Below are positions 23,850 to 34,984 of a stretch of DNA of 64,000 nt, in pieces. How positions within the stretch are numbered: the first letter of the stretch is position 1; each line of letters opens with the position of its first letter. The DNA is from Chondrilla cf. caribensis (lineage: Eukaryota; Porifera; Demospongiae; Chondrillida; Chondrillidae), in the NCBI GenBank assembly GCA_964020155.1, contig OZ026550.1, forward strand, positions 1,211,123 to 1,275,122, given 5' to 3'. Under the pieces are notes generated by a model, which saw only the letters and a list, made by a program, of their open reading frames with translations, was not told the DNA's origin and searched no databases. A program made the position numbers and the translations under genes.

Positions 23850-25260
23850 TCAAACCTGTTCCAAGGAATTTTGTGGTGTGTGTGGGTCTGACGGATATCC
23901 TTGATATATGATACTCGAGATCTGACCTACTACATGTTGATACAACCATCCCACGACTTTCAATTCCTGCCCCAAACTGATAACATGAATTACGTGACTT
24001 AGCTCTTCACAACCTCATGTCTGTGAGGTCTGAGCTGCAGGAAGCTGCTTTGACATACAACAGTAGGAATCATCAAAGTACTTTGGATTGTTTTTTAAAA
24101 ACATTCTTTTAAATTGGGTTTGTAGTGGTACTGTCAGTTTGTTATACATGCCTTGTATATTCTGTTATGTTTGTGCAGTATGTAGTTTAATGATGGTATA
24201 CTCACACAGACCACACATTACCTCAACCTGCATGTGAATACAAATATAATTTCAGAAATCAGACCACCTCAAAAATTAGACTACTTTGATCAGATTAAGA
24301 GGTGGTCTTATTTCCGGGGTTCCACTGTAACTATAATCCTATATATCCTATATCCTCCTTCAGCATATCAGCCTATTAATTGCTGTACTTGTGCCTGCAT
24401 GTGCTTGTGCATTATATATGAATGTATATGTGTGTATGTGTGTATACATGTATGTGTGTACATGCACATGTATTGGAGCAAATGCAAGTCTGTCATCCGA
24501 CAAATCTATAGAGCAGTGACCTTCAAACCTGTGCCAAAGAAATTTGTGGTGCATGTGGGTCTGAAAATTGAGATACGATACTCTACAGGCCCATAAGAAC
24601 CACCACGGAGAGTCAGACCATGGCCTGACTGTTTTTATTTTATCCAAAGGCCTAACTATTTTTGGAAACTTATGTATGTGTGGGTCTGACGGATATCTTT
24701 GAAATATGATACTCTAGATCTAGCCTACTAACATGTTTATACAACCTGTTCCAAAGGAATTTTGTGTTGTGTATGGGTCTGACGGATATCCTTGATATAC
24801 GATACTCTAGATCTGACCTACTACATGTTTATACAACCGTCCCATTACACTCCAGACCTACCCCCAACCGATAACACTAATGATGAATTATGTGACTCAG
24901 CTCTTCACAATATCATGTCTGTGGGGTCCACACTACAGGAAGCTGCTTTGACATGCAACATTAGGAAAATCAAAGTACTTCGGATTGTTTTCTCAAACCT
25001 GTTTCAAAAGAATTTTGTGGTGTTTGTGGGTCTGACGGATATCTTTGAGATACGATACTCTAGATCTTGCCTACTACATGTTTATACAACCATCTGTTAT
25101 ATCTTGTTCGCTAAATGCATGATCATATATGAATGTACATGTGTGTATATGTGTGTATATTACATGTATGTGTGTGTACATGCACATGTATTGGAGCAAG
25201 ACTGTCATCTGACAAATCTACCTTCAAACCTGTTCCAAAGGAATTTTGTGTTGTGTGTGA
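23850..25260. repeat. Local dispersed repeats (~100-250 bp units)
   Basis: A block with AGGAATTTTGTGGTGTG, GGGTCTGACGGATATC and GATACTC recurs near 23860, 24535, 24665, 24745, 24995 and 25225. A second block with GTGACTCAGCTCTTCAC and GGAAGCTGCTTTGACAT recurs near 23995, 24890 and 27380. A third, TGTATTGGAGCAAATG..., recurs near 23797, 24470 and 25188. No gene is supported in this stretch. Confidence 0.7.
24210..24331. mobile_element. pogo-type element right terminus
   Basis: GAGGTGGTCTTATTTCCGG continues into GGTTCCACTG followed by TA. It is the inverted form of the CAGTGGAACC... terminus common in Tigger-like elements. An internal inverted copy of the GACCACCTC motif lies near 24262. The left boundary is not clear. 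Confidence 0.4.
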
Positions 25261-27303
25261 ATCAATCGACCGTCATCTAAGGTGACTTCAACTGTGGTTC
25301 CATTCTGGGACGCAATTTTGCCTGATAACCAGCGTGGACCAGGTAACCAGTTGCGGATGTAGACATTCTCTGAGGACTGAAAATAGCAATCTACTGAGAA
25401 CCACGTCCTGTCATGGTTCTCTTTATTCGATCTTGCACGTGAGGCTTCAAGAGATCAAGATGAGTCTTCAACTCCCTCTGCTGGTGAAAGCCCAATTTTT
25501 GAATGAGGTGTACTGTGATATTGGAATAAGAATCTAGCTACACAGCCATCAATATCAGAATTTACAGGAAAGTTCTTCCTTCCCCATTAGAACATCTGCA
25601 CTGCCCTCTCAGCTAACCCATTTGATGAAGGGTGATATGGTGCTTTCGTGGATTTAGAATACCTCCCAAAGGCTTGTGATCAGAGTAGGTAATGAATGAT
25701 TTCCCATACAGAAATTGATGAAATTTCTTTACAGCCCAGACAATTGCTAGTCCTTCACGTTCTGGCTGTGAGTAATTACATTGTGCCGAAGACAAGGTAC
25801 GACTTGCAGAGGCGATTGGTCTCAACCCTGTTTCCTCTGGATGACTCAAAACAGCACCAAATCCCAGTGGAGAGGCATCACATTCTAACGCTAACTCTTT
25901 TTGTGGATTGTAGTGTGCCAGAATGGATGCTGAAGTGAGACTCTCCTATAGCAGAGCAACGCGACTTGCATATTAGGCAAAACTTTGGAGTATTATATAG
26001 TCATTCCCAAAAAAGACTTCAATTGGGACACATTCATAGGAGTATGAGCATTCCTCACTGTGAGAACCTTTTCATCCGTGGGATGAAGACCCATCTGCTG
26101 CAATAATATGGCCCAAATGGCAACTTACTCCTTTTAAGCTTCAAACGGCTTGTTATGGCTGTGATAGTACTGTTTCCAATGTCAATAGATATTCCTCACA
26201 GGTTGTGCCAGTTAACAGGCCTAGGATATCAACAATATAGATAGAAATGTGGGACTGCCTTGAGAATAGATTCCATAATTTTCTAAAAGATGGACGGGGC
26301 TAACAATATTCCAAATGGCAACCTTTTGTAACGAAATAGGCCTTTATGGGTGTCTGACAACGGTGTCTGTAGATAAGCATGAGTGACATCAACTTTTGTG
26401 AACGACTTCCCACCAGATAGAGTTACAAACAGGTCCTCTATTCTTGGGTAATGGATATGTGCTGAGTTTGTCAAGCTTGACTGTGAAACAATAATCTCCA
26501 CAAATTTAATCTCTGCTATCTGGTTTCAGCACTGGAACGATCAGTGTAGCCCAATTAGCGTGATCAACTGGCTCAATGACATCAGCTTCTTGAAGACACT
26601 CCAGGTCTTGATCAATCTTGTCCCGCAATGCATGTAGTACAGGCCTAGGTCGACAAAAGATAGAGGTGTCTTATTGGTTGGTATGGTAATGTCGGATTCC
26701 TGATTGCGAAGGTATCCAAGTTTATCCTTGAGCAATTCTGCATACTTCTGGATCAGATCAGCTTGTGGAGTATATGCCACTTGGCAAAGACTTGGCGAAT
26801 CCAGTTTGAAATGTTGAAGCCACTTCCTTTCAAGAAGGTTGGGACCATCCCCTTCTATCAAGATCGAAAGCCGTGGATTCTTGTGTCTCTGTACTATTTC
26901 CACTAAATCCGAAAACTCTAACTTGGTATGTAGGCTTCCGAGGATAGGAGAGATTCTGAATAAGCTAATACGTTGTTGCCAACAAACGCTCAACAAAAAC
27001 GCAGTTGCTTCTTTGCAGTTTTAATCTCATCAGCTTTGAAATACTGCTGCAACTGCTCAGTATAGGATAGCCAGTCTTCTTTTGTTTCGTCGAATTCCCC
27101 AAACGTAGCTTGCTGAGCCATCCTCATTGCCAGAAATCTGTTATATCTTGTTTGCTAACAGTTACTTTGAACACTGTTTCACTAATTATCAATCATTCAA
27201 TTTACGTACACTGAGTAGCATGCACCTTTATAGGCTGGATTCAGACACAAAACAAGCTTACGAAAAGAGGTCACAAAACAGGTCATGAACTCCGTGTCTA
27301 ACA
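25090..27303 (-). mobile_element. Ty3/gypsy-type LTR retrotransposon, internally deleted
   Basis: On the minus strand in order: a 5' LTR (27303-27139), a gag start at 27121 (MAQQATFGEFDE...), a gag piece joined to a protease-linker segment (EGDGPNLLERKWLQ), a reverse transcriptase segment (FTKVDVTHAYLQ, RLPFGILLAPSIF), RNase H (LSSAQCNYSQPEREGLAI, YSDHKPLG), then integrase pieces (YHPSSNGLAERAVQ near 25610; NVYIRNWLPGPRWLSG near 25330). Most of gag, the YxDD region and the integrase core are missing; many stops and frame changes are present. A 3' LTR end survives near 25094-25110. It cannot encode a working set of proteins. Confidence 0.85.
27139..27303 (-). repeat. 5' LTR of the gypsy-type element
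   Basis: 165 bp that begin TGTTAGACACGG and end AAGATATAACA on the minus strand, with a CCTATAAAGG TATA-like box inside. It ends 17 bases before the gag ATG. The last 20 bases recur at the 3' LTR remnant near 25094-25113. Clear target duplications were not found. Confidence 0.6.
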
Positions 27304-27676
27304 ATAACAGATGGTATGTTCGTAACACCATCCCACTACACTCCAGTACTGCCCCAAATTGATAACATTAATAACGAATTATGTGACTCAGCTCTTCACG
27401 ACGTCATGTCTGTGGAGTCTGAGCTGCAGGAAGCTACTTTGACATACAACATTAGGAAACATCAAAGTACTTTGGATTGTTTTTTTAAAAATTAATAATT
27501 AGTACAGTAACTGTGTAACATTCTTTTAAATTGGGTTTGTAGTGGTAATGTCAGTTTGCTGTTTACTGTACGCTTTCTGACAGCCCCAAGATCCTCGATA
27601 GGCAGCTGGCAAGTATCTCAAACCAATAATCAAAAGTAAATCTAAAAATTTTTCAATTTCCTCCAAGCTAGCTATT
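27304..27676. other. Repeat copy (left half) interrupted by a MITE
   Basis: 27340-27560 is another copy of the GTGACTCAGCTCTTCAC block seen at 24.9 kb. 27580-27676 (AAGATCCTCGATAGGCAGCTGG ... TTTCCTCCAA) matches 51455-51545. Its continuation resumes at 28258, after the inserted element. No gene. Confidence 0.6.
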
Positions 27677-28257
27677 CAGTGGCGGATCTAGTAATTTTTA
27701 TGCAAGCTGTGGAGGGGTCCTCCCCTGGGGAGAATTTTGAAATTTATGATGTTTTCCATGCCTTTTTTGCCCTGAATCAATCGCAGCATCTAACTATTAG
27801 GAGAGCTATGAATGTTAATGTGGTTTACTGACTGCAAGCATTTGATATCAGGATGACATGCAGATACAATGGAAAGCCCAGGGATGCTAGCTATATGCAT
27901 TGATAAGTGCATATTGCATCGAATGATAATAATAGTAATGGAAGTTATAGCAATTGATTTGCATGCATTATTATCTATTATTATTATTACTCATGGCGAC
28001 CTTTTTGAATGATGTCATTTCAACAGGCCATAAAATGGCCGCTTCTTAACACTGGCGCAACTTCGAAGGTAATCCGTCTTTAAAAGCACCAGTTGAAAGT
28101 GGATGATATTATTGGAAGATAGGCTTAGCCTAATAAATACATAAATGTTTCCCTTAAAGTCTATGCTCTAAAGGGCTTCTGAAAAGTGTGCTGCAAAATA
28201 TCTGGTGGGATTCATGGGGGGCATTGCCCCCAATGCCCCCCCCCAGATCCGGCACTG
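27677..28257. mobile_element. hAT-like MITE, 581 bp, with GCTATT target duplication
   Basis: The ends are CAGTGGCGGATCTAG and the inverted partner CAGATCCGGCACTG. GCTATT flanks both sides (27671-27676, 28258-28263). The uninterrupted paralogous sequence at ~51543 (CCAACCTATTGTAGGG) shows the empty site. CAGTGGCGG termini are common in hAT-type non-autonomous elements, although a 6-bp duplication is shorter than the usual 8 bp. The right end has the familiar GGGGGGCATTGCCCCC-like composition. No transposase. Confidence 0.8.
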
Positions 28258-28499
28258 GCTATTGTAGGGTTTCTCCTTTGAGACATTGAATTGAGCAGCC
28301 ATTTCAACGTCCATTTCCATCAGCCATTTTTCCTCTATAATGTCATTCAGCAAGTAGTCTATAATGCATCATAGTGAGGTTCTGAACTTTGTTCACAACT
28401 AGTTTATAATCTATTCCATACATAGTTAAACCGGGAAAGTATGTACTGGTGCCATTGTCCAGACATCTACATACAGCTATACCAGTCAGCCTTCCACTG

Positions 28500-28562
28500 T
28501 GCAATGGGCTTTGCTGTAATAGCTGTTTCAGGCTAATTGGCCCTTATATCATTGCAGAGTAG
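28500..28562 (-). ncRNA. Degenerate hammerhead-like motif (copy 2)
   Basis: The minus strand reads CTCTGCAATGATATAAGGGCC, a short loop, AGCCTGAAACAGC. The GGGC/AGCC(T) hairpin and GAAAC are retained but the CUGANGA box is damaged (ATGATAT). It is clearly related to the plus-strand copies at 22.5 and 29.3 kb. Confidence 0.25.
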
Positions 28563-28749
28563 TCTGATTTGGCAATGAATTCCATTAAAATGCAATGATT
28601 CACCAAGAAGACCAATAATATAGCTCTGAATACAGATGTTATATACGTATACAGACCTCCACCATCCTGTACCACTGAACATTACTACAAGTTGCAAACC
28701 TGAACATATATGTATACATGTAACACAAATACACATATAACATGTATAC

Positions 28750-29105
28750 ATGTTTCATTGTAACCCAATACAACTTATTTTAATGCATAAGGCTTTGTGC
28801 CAAATACAGTTGGTTATTAACTTACATTCCAGTACATTTTTCGGCCAAGAACCTATAGTTAACTACAAACGTGGATCCTACCCAGTGTGCGGCAAACACT
28901 CAGACTGGCATGGCAGTACAGGTCAACCACGGCAAAGAAAGCAATAGAACTAGAGCCTATCCAGACAATCGAGGGTTGTCCGATGCGTCCGTTCCCCTAC
29001 GACTACCAAATGACACCTGTTCCACTAGCACCAGATGTGTTACTGCGCATACTCAGTAACATGCATGCTCATGGCGTAGCGGTGGGTCTAATCCACCTTA
29101 GATAA
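28750..29105 (+). other. Unrecognised ORF-bearing segment
   Basis: Three overlapping plus-strand frames stay open for 60-70 codons. The 28887-29105 frame (72 codons, includes AKKAIELEPIQTIEGC and PLAPDVLLRILSNMHAHG) has the most protein-like composition. I recognise no domain and see no clear splice sites. It may be a transposon or exon relic. Confidence 0.2.
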
Positions 29106-29106
29106 T

Positions 29107-29197
29107 GTACACTCAAAACTGCTTGGGTTAAAAGCAAGTGGGTCTAACCCACTTTTTTAGTGGGTTAGGCCCATGCACTGCTGTTTTTACAGTGTAC
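29107..29197. mobile_element. 91-bp fold-back MITE
   Basis: GTACACTCAAAACTGCTTGG at the left pairs with the inverted CTGTTTTTACAGTGTAC at the right, and AGTGGGTCTAACCCAC pairs with GTGGGTTAGGCCCA in the middle. The whole unit folds into one hairpin with a TTTTT loop. A GTAC sequence is present at both ends. Confidence 0.7.
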
Positions 29198-29297
29198 AGC
29201 TGTATATACAGATCTCAGTAAGCAACACCAAAATGTCAATCTCAGAGATCAACATTAATTTTATTGAATATTATGTTTTTGCAATTCCCACTGTTGG

Positions 29298-29371
29298 ACT
29301 TACTGAGTATTCTGTACTGATGAGGACTACTGTAAGTAGTCTGAAACAGCTGTAAAACATATACAGTAAGT
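29298..29371 (+). ncRNA. Hammerhead-ribozyme-like motif (copy 3, best core)
   Basis: CTGATGA at 29317-29323 is the exact hammerhead core. A 7-bp stem II follows (GGACTAC with GTAGTCT, loop TGTAA), then GAAAC at 29343-29347 and the palindrome ACAGCTGT, a possible minimal stem III ending in U before A. ACTTACTG (29298-29305) pairs with CAGTAAGT (29364-29371) as an outer stem I. The inner stem I is not perfect. Hammerhead motifs of this kind are known in Penelope-like elements and retrozymes of animals; activity is not shown here. Confidence 0.45.
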
Positions 29372-29380
29372 AAGGTGTCA

Positions 29381-29762
29381 TTAATTGTTATTGCTGCTAG
29401 ACCGTCCGTCCCCTTCACCACCTCTGGGTGCTAATGTGGGACGGCCGTAGCAGGCCAGACTACAGTATGATATGCACTTTTGCATGATGAATCTATATTG
29501 GCACTTGAGACACACAAACTTATGTTCACTGACCTTCATTGAAAAGCATTTATGAGTGTTCACTGGATGTGGTGCAAGCGAGTTGTTGAGGAGTAGTGAT
29601 ACAAATGTTTGGTGGTGTGCCAATGCTATAAGAGTGATAGTGGCTTGCAGGACTGTGACTGAAAGTAAATATCCGTCTTCCTGGTAAAAATAGTAGATTT
29701 TACTTATCTGTCCCAAGATTGGTCTACCATCTTCTTTGCCAAGAACTACTACATCGCCCTAT
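29381..29762 (-). CDS. Unrecognised ORF fragment, possibly transposon-derived
   Basis: The minus-strand frame is open from about 29762 to the stop at 29381. It starts with DVVVLGKEDGRPILGQISK and YYFYQEDGYLLSV, and has three cysteine pairs further on (VCLKC, CISYC, LACY). The G-D-V-V...G.I..I pattern resembles a barrel segment found in some animal DNA-transposon proteins, but I cannot name the family. No ATG fits near the start, so it would be an exon or a truncated copy. The C-terminal end (gly/ser/asn-rich) looks non-coding. Confidence 0.3.
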
Positions 29763-29929
29763 CTATACGTGCATCCTTTATAGTTTATATTCCATACACT
29801 GTGAATAGATGGATGATTGCTACGTATGCACAATAACTCAGTGTTTCGTGTTCACATGATATATCATGATTTCCATCTTGCTAAGCTGTTGCATGGATTG
29901 TAGGAGTGGTCTATGTAGGTAGTAGGTGG

Positions 29930-31040
29930 TATGTAGTAGTCTGCGTGTAGTGTGTTTGTATTCTGTATACTGTGGTATTCATTTCGTATTACATATATCT
30001 GACTTTAGGAACAGTTCACTGATCTTCAAGTAATAATGTAATGTACTTTACTGTTATGTTATTGTCGTTATTATAGGACATATTTTTCTCCCCTGCCTTG
30101 CCAGGGATAGCATCAAATGACATTATATGTCAGTTACTTCAACCCCTGCATATGCATGTGTCTGAGGCTTTGGTCCATTTTGTATTACATTGTTGTTCTC
30201 TGATTTGAATAATGATGTATCTCCCCCATATCATTGTTTTCATGGGTGTTTTTCTCCTACTACACCTTAGCCTGTTATATTTCATGTGTCTGAAGGTAGA
30301 AACTCTCTGATGTTCAATTTCAATAGCAATATAAGTGATTAAAGTTCGATTACTCTTGGTGTATAATTGTCATTTAGTCCAGAGATTGTTGTTGGATGAG
30401 ATATTAATATGATATTTTATTATAACATTATTGCAATAATACATTATTTCAAATTTTAAGTGGATGAATGTTGCAACATTGAGCTCAAGAAGACAATATT
30501 AGATTGTCATGCAAAATTAATGGATCACTATTATATCAACTATACTCAAGAATTGCTTGTCTGACAGCGCACAGTTACACTGACTAGTACCAATATTATT
30601 AATGATACAGTTATGAGTATGTCACACAGTGTTAATTTGTGTTTGATACATAATATAATATGTTGCTTATAATAATAATTACTGATTAAACTGTTTTGCA
30701 CCTATATAGATGTAACGAAATTCTTTTCTATTGAAGCCTGGCTATGAGCACATAATAATAGTGCTATCATGTCAATTACTGTCCGTTAATTTAAATATTA
30801 TGACATTGTTCAATTGCTTATATTGTCACATATATACATCCATTATTAGATACAATATGTTCCCTATAAGTTCTACATGAGGCTATAACATAAGTACTTA
30901 AAATCTTACAGTTTAGATTACAGTACATTAATGCATGTAATATGCATGTCATAATCATAATGCATTTTCTATTAAATTATGTCTTTATGGTCCAGCCTAA
31001 TATCTTATTAATTTCATTAATATTCTATCCCATTTTTATG
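29930..31040. other. Duplicated 3' flank of gene B
   Basis: 29940-30660 is homologous to 15055-15740 downstream of gene A. 30660-31040 is AT-rich and holds nothing I recognise. Unlike A there is no AATAAA immediately after the gene B stop. Confidence 0.6.
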
Positions 31041-31048
31041 TTACTTGA

Positions 31049-32202
31049 CTACATCACTGCCCTAATGATGAAGGCTGCAGCTAATAGGATCATCGTTGAG
31101 TAGATGTTGACTCTAGCAATCACTGAGCCGGAGGGAGGACCAGCCATGACTATCTCTCCAATTGCATTCAGCACTTCTGTGTTCTTCACCATATCGATAT
31201 GTATCACACCAGGGAATGTACGAGACTGAAATCCAGTACTGTTTGTGCCATTGGCCCACCTCAGACATACTTCAAGACTCACTTTGTTCACAGTACCATC
31301 TCCACTACCCATTACAACTGTCGGTTCTTGAGTGGGGTCATTGCTGCTGTACATGTAGGTCAACGGTGTTGGTACATCACTCCCATAGAAGCAGTGGGTG
31401 GGAACTCCTGGGTAGATGTATCCAGCATTGATGGAGGAAGTTGGCATGTACTTGGTCCAACCGAGAGGGTAGTTGGCAAATGTGGTGAACATTGGTTCGT
31501 AAGCCAAAGCAGTGTAGTTGGCATCTTGAGTTTGTACCAGTACCTGGTCTTCAAATATCTCAGCTCTAGGCATCAACCAGTAGAGGGACTCCAAGGAGCG
31601 CTCGATTTTGGAAAAGAGTGATTTTTGAGGCAAATAAATGGATAATGGACTAAGTCCAGAAACGACCGCCTCGACTGGTTCACTAGCACCTGCAAATGCT
31701 CCCGACAGAGGTATGTAGACCTTGATGTACTTGTCCTTCCACTCCTGAGTGACCACCTCGTTCAGGAAGTACAGGGACATTGGTCCTCCCATACTGTGGA
31801 CAATCAAGGCAACGGGTGCCCCATTGTTTTGATTGTACATCTCCTCTGCTAATGCCCTCAGATTATCAAAATATCCTCGTGTGTCAAGAGAATCTAGATA
31901 TTCACAGCAAGAATGAGAAAGTACATTAATTTTTATAAAGATAGTGATGCATTGAAGATTATGTACTGAAATAATATATTGTGTGTTTTGGATAAAAAGC
32001 AGAATAATAGTTTCAAGTGAGATTGATTAGCAGGGTGAATAAAAAGTATACATAATATTTAGTTACTATGCATTGAAACTGTACATATATACAGGAACAC
32101 ACACAATTAGATAATGGTGTCTTCTCCACTTCCCACTCTCTGCTCATCCACTCACCACCTGCTACAGTCTCCGGACACACATACACAAGCATACACACAC
32201 AA

Positions 32203-32273
<71 letters not shown>

Positions 32274-33485
32274 AGCTGCTAGTCTCCAGTCATAAGGAGC
32301 AGCTCTGATGGTCACACCTCTCTGGTAACCCCTAGCAACGAAGTAGTCCACGAAATCCTTTGCATACTGAAATTCCGTAACTACGTCACAGAGTATATCA
32401 TCATCAAGGCATTCAACGCTGCTGGTTTCCCCAAAGCCTGGCACACTCACATTCACTCCTTGTTTATCAGAATATGTGTTTGTACTATGATTGTACTGCA
32501 ATCTGAAGAAATGAAAATTAAATGTGTATATTATTTCATAAATAAAGTTTGTATATTATGTATAACACTGTTTACACTGTACAATGAATAATTTAATGCA
32601 TGTGTGAACATCGTCTTATGTGGCTTCTGCATTTCTCAACTTATCGATTTATATCACAACTCATACTCCAACTGACTCATAGCTAGCAAAGTGACTCAGA
32701 TGCTATACATTAATAGTTAACTATGCATGACGATCTCTAGGATGGAAGGGTGTTACAAAACATTTGATCTGATGTCTAGAACACAAATGAAAACTAATAT
32801 ACCAAAGTCATATCCTCCAAACTGATAAAATGAGCAATTGATGGATGATATGTTAGGTGCAAAATAATGAAAGACATGCTAGGATTAAAGGTAGTTGCAA
32901 AAGTGTTCCATGCTCATGTGGATGCTACTACAATCAACCAACCTAACCACAGAAATCTCTGTCACAATTAGACATGGTCATATACTACTCCTATCCAACA
33001 TGTACACTACACACTTTGTATATCACGTAAATCCACACCATGTCCAGGGCAGTGGAATTGGTGTGCAATAATTCACCTATGTTATAATCCTATGTAACAG
33101 TTATAGGATTATAACCTGCTGGTTTGTTCATGTGAACCAATTGCAACAGTGCATATTAATCCCTGCTACATGTACTCACTCCAAAGTTGATGTACAAACC
33201 AGTGTTGTCAGTCCTAACCACAGCAGTCGTGGGGTAGCCGAATCACACAAACCATCATCACTAACGGTTCCCCAAAGTTGGGATCCAGTTAGTCCAGGAA
33301 CTACATAAGAATGATAACAATATGGTGCATGGTGTTGTGATGATGTACTGAATTCACATACAGACATCTAAGCTGTATGTTGAACATGTCTTACACTCAC
33401 TGAAGAGAATTGGTACCTGGGCAGTGATTCCTGAAAGACTCCCAAAAAGTGCTAGAGCCTGAAACAGTCCAAAATTGATCTTCAT
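31049..33485 (-). CDS. LCAT/group XV phospholipase-like acyltransferase, gene B
   Basis: Four minus-strand exons: 33485-33401, 33300-33180, 32502-32273 and 31893-31049, with introns of 100, 677 and 379 bp. Phases match gene A and the product is 426 residues. Features: signal peptide (residues 1-23), PGLTGSQLWG, a conserved APYDWRLAAG at the end of exon 3, and the triad Ser179 (HSMGG), Asp344 (GDGTVN) and His377 (GVIHID). A hydrophobic C-terminal tail is almost identical to A. Exon 3 has six extra residues against A (DDDILCDVV region). The exon 3 donor is GTGTGT, continuous with a long TG repeat, where A and C have GTGAGT. The upstream TATAAA of A and C is replaced by TTTGGGGAG. Likely a secreted or anchored acyl hydrolase or transferase. 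Confidence 0.86.
32206..32272. repeat. (CA)33 microsatellite touching the exon 3 donor of gene B
   Basis: A pure CA tract (TG on the coding strand) that begins at the first intron base of gene B intron 3. A partial second copy of the exon-end/donor sequence lies beyond it at 32140-32172. Confidence 0.95.
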
Positions 33486-33599
33486 TGTAGCTTTTGTAAT
33501 ATATACACAGAATTTGTCCCTTCTTCTCCAGCCGTTTCTCTCTTCTTGTGAGTGATGTCTAGTGTGTACGTAGCTCTTTGGGGAGATCACATCAAATGT

Positions 33600-33925
33600 G
33601 AGATTTGAGGGCGTAAACTGGAATGTTGTGGTTGGGGGGTTATGTCAACAATTACGTCACAATTACTGCCTCAAACAACAAACAAATCTGTTATGCGGAG
33701 GACTCTGCAGCAGGGAGGGGCCTTCACACCTTCGCAAATGATGGAACAAGATTAGAGAGGTGCCCCAAATAAGGTTGTTTTGCCAATCCAAGAGCTTCAC
33801 AACTCATTAAAGTCCACCACTGAGCCACTGCAAAGGAATATCCTGAGATCAGAGGACAAGAATCCCATGCTATCACTGAATTGAGAATGGAGAAGCAATA
33901 TGCAAAACCATAAAAGCAAATAATC
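33600..33925. other. Region upstream of gene B
   Basis: No TATA box is visible at the expected place. From about 33770 the sequence matches 16020-16170 downstream of gene A (AGAGCTTCAC..., ACTGCAAA(G/A)GAATAT). It is therefore also the far 3' flank of gene C. No gene seen. Confidence 0.5.
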
Positions 33926-33929
33926 GGAG

Positions 33930-34790
33930 AAATTTTAAAGAAGAAGCCAACAAGATCTGTAGTCTTTTGAATCCAACAACATGGTGAGGAATAGAGATTT
34001 CCTGAGAGGAAGAAACTGCATGTCTGCATATATGCATGGTTGACAAATTTACATATTGAGGGGCATAGGTATGCATAAAGTTTTTTTCTGGATGCACTTG
34101 CCCTACATATGGCTGGCACCCTAATGCTACGCTATAATGATGCTACCTGTATGCCCAGGGTTTTGTTTATAAAGCAAACCCAATGATGTCAACCATGCCT
34201 TGTCCAGGGGGAATGTCATCAAATTGCACAATAAAATCAGAGAAACATCCTCTGCTCTTCTCAAGATCTGTAGTCCAACCACTTCTCCTCTCATATTGAG
34301 GTAGAACCCCTGCTCCAGCCACTTAATGGTGAAGAAATAAATGGTCGGCCAGCAAATGTTCAAGACAACGGTAGACTTGACATAAAATGCAAAGACTTCT
34401 GATACACTTTACAAGATGCATTTTTGGAACTTTGTATCCCAGGGTGACCCCAAGAACGAATGAAAAAGAGAAGCAAAGGGCATATGAACAAAGGGTTTGC
34501 AAGATTGAACAAAGATCCTTTACCCCGCTTGTGATTGCAGTGGTCTGTGGTATGGGTCCATCTGCCACCATCTTCTACAAGCGCCTAGCCAGCATGATTG
34601 CTAAAGTGAAGAAACAGGCATACTCCGAGATAATTTCCTGGATCTGATGCAGGGTTTCATTTAGCCCCTTAAAAGCAGCCATTACGGCAATCAGAGGATC
34701 CAGGTCAAACAGGACACATATTAACCCCGACAGTATCAATTTATAATCCGGCACTGGCTGAGGGTCATGTAAACTGATTTTATGTGTGAT
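33930..34790 (+). pseudogene. Retroelement ORF remnant (copy 2)
   Basis: The longest open stretch is 34387-34647, which contains RSFTPLVIAVVCGMGPSA, FYKRLASM and KKQAYSEIISWI, then a stop. Upstream 34130-34380 is in a broken frame. The FTPLV...GMG..A..FYKRLAS...YS..I.W motif matches a C-terminal segment I associate with animal reverse-transcriptase element proteins; the family name is uncertain. It is homologous to 16170-16490. Confidence 0.55.
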
Positions 34791-34793
34791 GTA

Positions 34794-34970
34794 CAGTGCA
34801 TGAAACCTCTCTATTAAGGACACTTTGGGACCTTGATTTTTGTCCTTATTACGGAGGTGTCCTCAATTCAGAGGTCACTTAATACACAACAGTATTACAC
34901 TGGGACACAGAATGGTGTCCTTATTATAGAGGTTTCTGCAATTTAGAGATTTGTAATAGAGGCTCTACTG
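34794..34970. mobile_element. pogo-type MITE (family 2, copy 1)
   Basis: The element is 177 bp, from TA-CAGT...AAACCTCTCTATTAAGGACAC to GAGGCTCTACTG-TA. The interior has CCTTATTACGGAGGTGTCC and GTGTCCTTATTATAGAGG. It is the same family as 59364-59538, in the opposite orientation. No coding capacity. Confidence 0.82.
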
Positions 34971-34984
34971 TACTCGTGCATAAT

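Noticed and set aside
31199..31621. 140-codon plus-strand frame over gene B exon 4 (and the matching one at 35604-36026)
   Set aside because: It is the complement of the conserved catalytic exon; conservation is explained by the minus-strand protein.
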